Below are positions 1 to 5,963 of a DNA stretch of 8,141 nucleotides, piece by piece. The notes under the pieces were generated by a model that had not been told where the DNA came from, searched no databases, and was given only the letters and a program-made list of their open reading frames with translations. The DNA is from Bdellovibrionales bacterium (GTDB taxonomy: Bacteria > Bdellovibrionota > Bdellovibrionia > Bdellovibrionales > UBA840): the NCBI GenBank assembly GCA_020434605.1, contig JAGRAL010000115.1, forward strand, positions 1 to 8,141, in the 5' to 3' direction. The first letter of the stretch is position 1; each line of letters begins with the position of its first letter. A program made the position numbers and the translations under genes.

Positions 1-324
1 TTAATGGGTATATCTAAGAAAAATTCCATTATGCTTGTCGAGTTTACAAACCAACATCGGAAGAACGGGGATGCAAATGATGCAAGTCACGCCCTCATCG
101 AAGCATGTCCTATACGACTGCGACCGATATTAATGACTTCTGTCGCAACAATTGCAGCAGGACTTCCACTAGTGATTGGATCAGGGGTAGGCTCTGAAAC
201 CAGAATTCCTATGGGGCTTACAATTATGGGTGGGACGCTACTGTCCACTTTACTAACATTGTTTGTGGTGCCAGCGTTGTACTTAGTGCTAGCAAACCTA
301 GAAAATAAAAAATCACGCGTTTGA
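1..324 (+). CDS. RND efflux transporter, HAE1/AcrB type (3' end only)
   Basis: This is the C-terminal end of an inner-membrane RND pump subunit, which exports drugs or other amphiphiles using the proton gradient, normally with a periplasmic adaptor and an outer-membrane channel. The reading frame is open from the first base, so the gene starts upstream of the window; about 107 residues remain of a protein that is usually about 1,000-1,050 long. Visible family hallmarks are LMGISKKNSIMLVEF at the start (compare the KNAIL/LVEFA segment of AcrB), the RLRPILMTS motif that carries the conserved arginine of the proton relay, and a final hydrophobic stretch, LLSTLLTLFVVPALYLVLA, which is the last transmembrane helix. 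The stop TGA is at 322-324. The last 12 bases overlap the convergent antiporter gene, so no intergenic terminator is possible. Substrate and exact pump name cannot be judged from this fragment. Confidence 0.93.
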   Translation, partial: LMGISKKNSIMLVEFTNQHRKNGDANDASHALIEACPIRLRPILMTSVATIAAGLPLVIGSGVGSETRIPMGLTIMGGTLLSTLLTLFVVPALYLVLANLENKKSRV

Positions 325-2454
325 TTGTGATAACACCCAAATCAAGTCACCTTCATTTATAACAAAGGTTGCAGGAGGATTTAAAATTCTTTCTCCTGCT
401 CTTTCAACACCGATGATGATGCCCTTATGCTTATCGCGTATATTACTGTCTTTTATTTGTGTTCCCAGTAAAGGAGAATCTTTATCAACGACAAACTTCT
501 TTAAGTTTTGATCTTGTACCGTATCCGATTCAGAACTTAAAGGTGCCAGTAGAAGGCTATTTTGGAAATACAAAATCTCTTGGTCGCCGCCGATCAAATA
601 AAGAGTGTCGTGTGGGTATATGCGCTCATTTGAAGTCGGTGCAATCAGTATGGCATCCCCTCTTTTTAAGCTAGCGATTGTGACCCCATACTTTTCTCTC
701 ACGTTAAGTTCAGAAATTGTTTTTCCAACAATCTTTGCTTGTGGCACGACAGTAAACTCACTGATGTGTATATCCCAAGGGGTAATAACTGGTTTAGGGC
801 TTGCTGTCTCATTAGAATAATTGCTTAAAAAACGATTTTCATACCAGCCATAAGTATCTTGTAAGCGGGCTGAAAATTTCCAGAAGGTAAAAAACGAAGT
901 TGCAAGTAATAGTAGTAATGATGTCTGCAAAGGTAAGAATAGAGTGCTAAGGATTAGAATAAACAAAAGTGAAAATATGTAGCGCAGTAACCTAAGCGTT
1001 CTTAATAGTGGTTGAGGAAGATTTTCTTCGATGGGTTTTAATGTTAATGCCCAAATAAATGGACTAGAGATGAGAAGTGCGATTCCCCAAGCAAAGTACC
1101 GGTTTACTCCAATGTAAGGTTGGATTTTTGCTAACGCAAAAAAGATAAAAAGAATAATTGTCGTATAAATCGAGAAATAAACAAAAGATTTTTTTAAAAA
1201 TGAAATCCAACTTTGTTGAAATGAAAACATGTAAAGTGATCTAGAGTAAGCATCTAAAGAATTCTGCAATCGAATCGGAATACTATTTTTTAAAGACTGA
1301 GTGATGATAAAGGATGATTTTATAAGATAGGGAGTCGTAAACGTTGAAATTATTGATACTGCCACAATGATAGGAAATATGGTTTCATCCAAAATATTTA
1401 ATGTGAGGCCTAAGGTAGCTATAATAAATGAGAACTCACCAATTTGTGCCATACTAAAAGAAGCGTGGAGTGCATTCTGCGGTTTTTGACCAGAAATTAT
1501 AGCGCCCATTAGGACACCAAAAATTTTACCTACGATGAGAGTCACAAATAAAATGCTTACAATGCCTAAGTTATTACTAATCGTATCTGGGTTAATTAAC
1601 ATACCAATAGAAACAAAGAAAATAGCGCCAAATAAACTTTTTAATGGATGAAAGTATTTTTCGATTTTTTCTCTTTCTCCTGTTTCTGATAAAAGTGAAC
1701 CCATTACAAAAGCGCCAAGTTCTGCAGAATAGCCTGCGTAATTGGAAACTACGACCATAAAAAAACATAAACCTGTCGAGAGAAGGACAGTGATTTCAGC
1801 GTCTAAGTAAGTTCTGATTTTTCTAAAGATGCTAGGAAGTAAAAAGATACCTAATAAAAACCACAATAGGATAAAGAATCCCATTTTAAATAAATTAATA
1901 AAAAGTTCGGTGCCGCCAAAGTTTTTAGAGGCTGCATAGGCAGGAAGTAGGACTAAGAGTAATATGGCAAATAAATCTTCGAAAATCAGGATTCCAAATA
2001 CAAGTTGAGCAAAACTTCGGCTTTTTAAGTTTAATTCTTCAAATGATCTAAATATTATTGTTGTCGACGAAATGGAGAGCATTCCTGCTAAGAAGACCTT
2101 GTGTTCAGTTCTCCACCCTAGGAGGGACGTTACAAGAAAGCTTAGTGAAAAGATAAATGCGATTTCGATGCAACTAGTAATGGCCGCGGGTAAACCTACT
2201 TTGGCAAGCTTCTTAAAGTTGAACTCAAGGCCAAGGGCAAATAGCAAAAAAACGACGCCAATTTCTGCCCAAAGTTTTATGGTTTGTGGTTCAACTACGC
2301 TTGGACTAAATGTAAAATTAGGACCTACTAAAAAACCTGATATTAAATACCCAATAGCAATCGGTTGGCGAATTTTTCTAAATAGGATAGAGGCAAAGCC
2401 AGCTGTTATAAGGATATAAGCTAAATCTCTAAGTAAGGGAGGTATGTGCGTCAT
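313..2454 (-). CDS. CPA2-family monovalent cation/proton antiporter with two TrkA-C (RCK_C) domains
   Basis: Predicted inner-membrane K+/H+ or Na+/H+ antiporter of 713 residues. The Na/H-exchanger domain spans about residues 10-380 and shows GYLISGFLVGP (35-45), FALGLEF (72-78), an ion-site-like acidic pair E159-D160 in IFEDL, ELGAFVMGSLL (245-255), FVSIGMLIN (280-288) and QIGEFSF (337-343). About four further hydrophobic segments follow (roughly 425-525). The soluble tail carries two TrkA-C-like units, about 563-630 (KIVGKTISELNVREKYGVTI, ending DTLYLIGG) and 651-710 (SPLLGTQIKDSNIRDKHKGI, ending GDLIWVLS), without the NAD-binding TrkA-N Rossmann domain of KefB/KefC. ATG 2454-2452 is the only usable start: an in-frame TAA lies two codons upstream and no other start codon occurs in the first 28 codons. 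The nearest Shine-Dalgarno-like AAGG is only one base from the ATG. The gene lies 41 bp downstream of the lipoprotease gene. Cation specificity is not determinable. Confidence 0.92.
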   Translation of the reverse strand: MTHIPPLLRDLAYILITAGFASILFRKIRQPIAIGYLISGFLVGPNFTFSPSVVEPQTIKLWAEIGVVFLLFALGLEFNFKKLAKVGLPAAITSCIEIAFIFSLSFLVTSLLGWRTEHKVFLAGMLSISSTTIIFRSFEELNLKSRSFAQLVFGILIFEDLFAILLLVLLPAYAASKNFGGTELFINLFKMGFFILLWFLLGIFLLPSIFRKIRTYLDAEITVLLSTGLCFFMVVVSNYAGYSAELGAFVMGSLLSETGEREKIEKYFHPLKSLFGAIFFVSIGMLINPDTISNNLGIVSILFVTLIVGKIFGVLMGAIISGQKPQNALHASFSMAQIGEFSFIIATLGLTLNILDETIFPIIVAVSIISTFTTPYLIKSSFIITQSLKNSIPIRLQNSLDAYSRSLYMFSFQQSWISFLKKSFVYFSIYTTIILFIFFALAKIQPYIGVNRYFAWGIALLISSPFIWALTLKPIEENLPQPLLRTLRLLRYIFSLLFILILSTLFLPLQTSLLLLLATSFFTFWKFSARLQDTYGWYENRFLSNYSNETASPKPVITPWDIHISEFTVVPQAKIVGKTISELNVREKYGVTIASLKRGDAILIAPTSNERIYPHDTLYLIGGDQEILYFQNSLLLAPLSSESDTVQDQNLKKFVVDKDSPLLGTQIKDSNIRDKHKGIIIGVERAGERILNPPATFVINEGDLIWVLSQSNA

Positions 2455-2477
2455 ACCTTAAGTGTATGGTATGACGC
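2448..2477. promoter_or_regulatory. Perfect 10-bp inverted repeat over the antiporter start (operator or start-codon hairpin)
   Basis: GCGTCATACC (2448-2457) and its exact reverse complement GGTATGACGC (2468-2477) are separated by 10 bases. Half-site centres are 20 bp apart, about two helical turns, as for many dimeric repressors. The spacer holds a -10-like box of the antiporter promoter candidate, and the left arm contains the antiporter ATG (2452-2454, read on the minus strand). In mRNA made from an upstream promoter, the ATG and the GG of the only Shine-Dalgarno-like bases would be paired in the stem. On the plus strand the second arm is followed by TTATTTTTT, so it also resembles an intrinsic terminator for plus-strand (antisense) transcription. 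The repeat is directly visible; its role is inferred. Confidence 0.6.
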
Positions 2478-2490
2478 TTATTTTTTGCAA
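2461..2490 (-). promoter_or_regulatory. Candidate promoter for the antiporter gene, possibly leaderless
   Basis: On the minus strand TTGCAA (2490-2485; 4 of 6 to the -35 consensus) is followed after 18 bp by TACACT (2466-2461; 4 of 6 to the -10 consensus). Only six bases separate the -10 from the ATG, so transcription would begin at or next to the start codon. A leaderless message would explain the poor Shine-Dalgarno sequence. Both boxes are imperfect, and the gene may instead be read through from the lipoprotease 41 bp upstream. Confidence 0.28.
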
Positions 2491-2495
2491 GGATA

Positions 2496-4391
2496 TTAAG
2501 GAAGGATTCTGCCACTATCTTTTATGGTCAGAGCTAATTTTACTGCATTGACTGAGCTAACTTGCGAAGCAAAGCGAATTTTCTCTTTTAAATTATCATT
2601 TGCAATAGATGACCTGCGCAAGATTTCGATGACTTCTTCAGCTGTAGCATCAGGAAGTATTTGTTTGATTTGAACTGCAATCCCCGAAACTACTGGAGTT
2701 GCCATCGACGTGCCAGATAAGCCTATGTAGTTGGCCACATCAGCATGCAAATTTGTTGAAAAAATAGGAGAAAACTCAGTACCACCATAAGCTGCAATAT
2801 CCACTTCAACCTTACCATAGTTTGAGTAAGGAGTTAGTTCTCCAGCTTCAGTGATAGCAGCAATGGTAAGAGCATTTGACTGCTGACTTTTTGCTGGCCA
2901 AATAGAAACATAATCATTGTTTATAGTTTCATTACCTGCGGCAAGAGCAAATAATGTGTGTGTTGCAATTCCCGATTTAATCACTTCTTCAAATGGATTG
3001 TTAACTTCCATCATCATCGTGTCCAGAGGAGTTCTAGCGTAACCTCGTAGAGACATGTTTGCTACAGACGCTTTCATTTTAACAGCGTAAGCCATTCCTT
3101 TTAAAATAGAGGCCATAGGGCCTGGTAAAACTTTAATAGGAAGAATTTTTGCATCAGGTGCTAAACCAATATCTGTTGCCGCAATAATTCCAGCCACATG
3201 CGTACCATGTTTGTTGTCATCAAATGGGTAAGCATCATTGTTTGCAAAGTCGTAGCCATAAACATCGTCAATTAAGCCATTCTTATCGTCGTCGATACCA
3301 TTATCTGGGATTTCATTTTGATTAACAGCAATATTAGGTCTTAATGAAGGATGGTTATAGTTTACTCCAGAATCAATAACAGCAACGAGCACATCCTTAC
3401 CCGTACTGGCTTTTCTTGCTTCAACGTTGCCAGTTTTACTTAGTTGCACAAAACCTGATTCTGCTCCCTTTTTTAATTTTCTAACATTTAAAGCTCTCGC
3501 GGATAGCTTTGTATTTGCCGTAATATAGATAGGCTGACTTTGAAATCCACAGCCCTTTGAGATAGGATCAACTATTAATAAGTGGGCCGTATACTGCCCC
3601 ACACGAGTAGGGCGAAATGTAACACTTTGTGTGTTAAAGCGTTGCACCTTTCCAACAGAGTCTTCTAAAAACCACATTACCTCTAAGTTCTCAGATCGTA
3701 ATTGTATATTTCCACTTCTTACACCATCGCGAACAATGTCAGCCATAGCTGCTTCTTTAACAGTTTCGCGGTTTTCTTTAGGAATACATCCTTGTTTTGG
3801 AGCTGCAGGATCACAAACTAATGTATCCATTACCTCATTTAATTTCGCCTCTGTAGCTTTTAAAGTCTCATCAGTTTGCTTTAAAAATTTATAGGCTAAG
3901 TTACTTATACTTTTATTGCTTTGAATTTCGATATCAGTATTTATGTCGATAGCTTTTTGTAGGCTCTGATTTCTAGTTACTATTGGTAGTGGTGACTTGC
4001 CAGGCATTTTGTTGCAAAAAACCGCGGGTTCAGTCGTAGGAGTCTCTTCCTCATCTTCTGTCATGGGTAAAAGTTCTTTAATTGTATTAGCAATCACTTT
4101 TGGATAGGGCAGTGTGCGTGGCACATCTACAAATGTATTTGAAAAAGTCTTTACGCTGATACCTAGATCCTTTACCTCATCCTGGCTTACGCCTTTGATT
4201 AAGTATAATCCCATGTCTGCGTCTATTACTTCGGCCTCCGTGCCGTAAGCAGTCTCAATCTGTCTCATTGAACTTTCAGATGATTTAACAATAATACCAT
4301 CTCTTTTCTCACGTAATGACAATAAATCTTCGCCGTGCTGGCTACATCCCGCTAATAAAGCCATTACAAAAATCAGATTAAGTTTTTTCAA
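2496..4391 (-). CDS. Secreted subtilisin-like (S8) serine protease, lipoprotein
   Basis: Predicted exported subtilase of 631 residues. The TTG at 4391-4389 is chosen as start because GGGGGGA lies four bases upstream and it gives a textbook lipoprotein signal, MKKLNLIFVMALLAG then Cys16 (lipobox LAGC). An in-frame TTG at 4442 would add 17 residues without Shine-Dalgarno support. Residue +2 after Cys is Ser, not Asp, which suggests outer-membrane sorting if E. coli-like rules hold. Order: propeptide/I9-like region (about 30-95), helical segment (about 145-190), Ig/PKD-like beta region (about 225-295), peptidase domain (about 325-620). Catalytic residues are Asp340 (VIDSGV), His395 (HGTHVAG), Ser562 (GTSMATP) and oxyanion Asn487 (AAGN). 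A DxDxNG-type calcium-like loop, NGIDDDKNGLIDDVYGYDF, follows the Asp motif. Four cysteines (126, 193, 202, 281) in the N-terminal half could form disulfides. All active-site residues are present, so it should be active; the substrate is unknown. Confidence 0.92.
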   Translation of the reverse strand: MKKLNLIFVMALLAGCSQHGEDLLSLREKRDGIIVKSSESSMRQIETAYGTEAEVIDADMGLYLIKGVSQDEVKDLGISVKTFSNTFVDVPRTLPYPKVIANTIKELLPMTEDEEETPTTEPAVFCNKMPGKSPLPIVTRNQSLQKAIDINTDIEIQSNKSISNLAYKFLKQTDETLKATEAKLNEVMDTLVCDPAAPKQGCIPKENRETVKEAAMADIVRDGVRSGNIQLRSENLEVMWFLEDSVGKVQRFNTQSVTFRPTRVGQYTAHLLIVDPISKGCGFQSQPIYITANTKLSARALNVRKLKKGAESGFVQLSKTGNVEARKASTGKDVLVAVIDSGVNYNHPSLRPNIAVNQNEIPDNGIDDDKNGLIDDVYGYDFANNDAYPFDDNKHGTHVAGIIAATDIGLAPDAKILPIKVLPGPMASILKGMAYAVKMKASVANMSLRGYARTPLDTMMMEVNNPFEEVIKSGIATHTLFALAAGNETINNDYVSIWPAKSQQSNALTIAAITEAGELTPYSNYGKVEVDIAAYGGTEFSPIFSTNLHADVANYIGLSGTSMATPVVSGIAVQIKQILPDATAEEVIEILRRSSIANDNLKEKIRFASQVSSVNAVKLALTIKDSGRILP

Positions 4392-4393
4392 AT

Positions 4394-4402
4394 GATCCCC
4401 CC
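4394..4402 (-). promoter_or_regulatory. G6 Shine-Dalgarno deciding the lipoprotease TTG start
   Basis: On the minus strand a run of six G (4402-4397) followed by ATCAT sits just before TTG 4391-4389. It can pair with the CCUCC anti-Shine-Dalgarno through G-C and G-U pairs, at suitable spacing for this TTG and not for the upstream in-frame TTG at 4442. The same G6 run stands before two other starts in the window. Confidence 0.6.
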
Positions 4403-4420
4403 AGACCGTTCCCGAAATAA

Positions 4421-4449
4421 GTTTTACTAAGATTGGCCTCAACTTACAA
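4421..4449 (-). promoter_or_regulatory. Candidate sigma70-type promoter for the lipoprotease gene
   Basis: On the minus strand TTGTAA (4449-4444; 4 of 6) and TAAAAC (4426-4421; 4 of 6) are separated by 17 bp. The predicted start of transcription near 4414 gives a leader of about 23 bases that contains the G6 Shine-Dalgarno. If real, it lies across the alternative upstream TTG at 4442, which would argue further for the start at 4391. It rests on consensus match alone. Confidence 0.35.
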
Positions 4450-4585
4450 ATTTTAAATTTTTTATAGAGCGATAAGAATATTTTATATAAGGCTGTAATT
4501 AAACGTCATAGGAGGGGAGGTCTAATGTATATTTTTTATATTTTTGAAATTTAAAGTAAAGAGTAGGGTCAGTTTGTTCCCAAAA

Positions 4586-5779
4586 CTATGCAGTTTTTTT
4601 GTAGTTCTTTAGTAAAGTGATCGCATCGTCAACACTAACAGGTTTTGAGTATAAATAGCCTTGCCCAAAATCACAGCCTAAAAATCGTAACGCTTGGTAT
4701 TGCTCAACTGTTTCAATTCCTTCGGCGATGATAGGTACGCGTAAACCTTTGGCCATATCAATGATGGCCTTTACTATCATGTATGATTTTTCATCAGCAA
4801 TAGATTGAGTGAATGACTTATCAATTTTGATATTATCAAACTGTAATTTACATAAGTAACTAAGACTAGAGTAGCCTGTACCAAAATCATCTAGAGCCAC
4901 AGTCAAACCACGTTTTTTGCATTCCATCAGCCAGTTTACAACAATATCACCTTCGACTAAAATACTTTCAGTAACCTCTAGCTTCACTTGCTTTGCTTTA
5001 ATATTTTCCTGCTGTAGGGCAGCTTCAAGTGTATTAAAAAACTCAGGATCATCCAATTGCTTTCCGGATACGTTGATACTCACAAAAAGAGGAGTATTGC
5101 CCACTTCTCGTAAAACCTTTCCAAACTCTCTTAAGGTACGTTTTATCACCCATTGACCGATCGGTATGATTAAAGAAGTTTCTTCAGCCACTCCCATAAA
5201 TAAATCGGGTCTAACAAAACCACGAGTAGGACTGTTCCACCTGATCAGTGACTCAAAGCCTACGATACTTTCATCATGTATCGAAACAATCGGTTGCAAG
5301 TACATAGTGAACTGATCATTCTTAAGAGCGCTAAGAAGTTCATTTTCAAACTTCATTTTTTCGATAAATGCGACTTCTTCCTCTTTGTTTACAGCCGCAT
5401 TTTGAGGAAGACTGCCTGTGCTCATATTACGTTTGCTAAGATTTTTTAAACTATTTCTCACTCGGTTTAGTAGAATAGTTACCAAGAAACTAACAGTAGG
5501 GTCAGCAAGTTTAATTCTCTCGATAAGTTGATCTTTCGAAACTAAGATGAGCTCGGTGTCTTCAACGGCAACAGCAGAAGCAGAGCGATTTGAACCATCG
5601 ATAATTGCCATTTCGCCAAAAATTTCTCCATTGCTTAACGTAGAGATGACATTCTTACCATTTTTTTGAGAAACAAAAATTTCAACTCTCCCACGGTCGA
5701 TGATGTAGGCAGACGTACCCGCATCACCTTCAGAGAAAATGAGTTCACCTTTTTTAAAGAATTTTTGGTTCCATTGCAT
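4586..5779 (-). CDS. Cyclic-nucleotide-binding / EAL c-di-GMP phosphodiesterase
   Basis: Predicted cytoplasmic enzyme of 397 residues that hydrolyses c-di-GMP to pGpG, with an N-terminal ligand switch. Residues about 5-115 form a cNMP-binding (CRP-like) fold; its phosphate-binding cassette shows FGEMAII (54-60) and R65-S-A, which match a cAMP/cGMP-binding pocket rather than a dead domain. The EAL domain spans about 145-392. Its signature reads ESL instead of EAL (E176), and the other metal and catalytic positions are all present: N236 (SINVSG), E268 (KLEVTES), D297-D298 (ALDDFGTGYSSL), K318 (IKIDKS), E353 (AEGIE) and Q373 (GQGYL). There is no GGDEF domain, so phosphodiesterase activity is expected. 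The architecture is that of Bd1971 of Bdellovibrio bacteriovorus, described as a cAMP-sensing phosphodiesterase. ATG 5779-5777 has a GGA eight bases upstream. The gene stands alone between two protease genes, about 190 bp from each. Confidence 0.93.
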   Translation of the reverse strand: MQWNQKFFKKGELIFSEGDAGTSAYIIDRGRVEIFVSQKNGKNVISTLSNGEIFGEMAIIDGSNRSASAVAVEDTELILVSKDQLIERIKLADPTVSFLVTILLNRVRNSLKNLSKRNMSTGSLPQNAAVNKEEEVAFIEKMKFENELLSALKNDQFTMYLQPIVSIHDESIVGFESLIRWNSPTRGFVRPDLFMGVAEETSLIIPIGQWVIKRTLREFGKVLREVGNTPLFVSINVSGKQLDDPEFFNTLEAALQQENIKAKQVKLEVTESILVEGDIVVNWLMECKKRGLTVALDDFGTGYSSLSYLCKLQFDNIKIDKSFTQSIADEKSYMIVKAIIDMAKGLRVPIIAEGIETVEQYQALRFLGCDFGQGYLYSKPVSVDDAITLLKNYKKTA

Positions 5780-5823
5780 AATATATATCCGTCAGTAGAA
5801 AATCGGATTTAAGAGAGTAAAAC

Positions 5824-5852
5824 TTTATAATTACTTGGGATTTTTGGGTCTA
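5824..5852 (-). promoter_or_regulatory. Candidate promoter for the cNMP/EAL gene
   Basis: On the minus strand TAGACC (5852-5847; 4 of 6 to TTGACA) and TATAAA (5829-5824; 5 of 6 to TATAAT) are 17 bp apart. This gives a leader of about 38 bases before ATG 5779, with the ribosome site CGGA included. The 184-bp gap to the upstream protease gene and this match suggest the phosphodiesterase has its own transcript. I see no convincing terminator for the upstream gene in the gap. Confidence 0.4.
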
Positions 5853-5963
5853 AGGATTCTACTACAAGTCTTTGGCCGCCTAATTTTACGTACTTGTATG
5901 GATCTTAGTCTGCCTTCTTTATGTTTAACTAATATAAGCCCCCGAAAAGTCCTAGACGTTTAT

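Noticed and set aside
321..345. TTGATT/AATCAA inverted repeat after the RND stop as a terminator
   Set aside because: Six A/T-rich pairs around a 14-base loop with no T-tract, inside the antiporter coding region.
459..820. Two overlapping 71-codon plus-strand frames
   Set aside because: Both are opposite the TrkA-C region of the antiporter, overlap each other and resemble no family.
2072..2419. 115-codon plus-strand open frame within the antiporter gene
   Set aside because: It lies wholly opposite conserved antiporter sequence, has no recognisable domain, and its composition is that expected of a complementary-strand shadow.
3631..3894. 87-codon plus-strand open frame
   Set aside because: Complementary-strand shadow of the lipoprotease central region; no ribosome site or domain. 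The same holds for open frames at 4917-5156 and 6799-6996.
4579..4597. Minus-strand terminator of the cNMP/EAL gene at the AAAACT/AGTTTT stem
   Set aside because: The stem is mostly A-T and contains the stop codon, and on the minus strand it is followed by GGGAAC rather than T residues.
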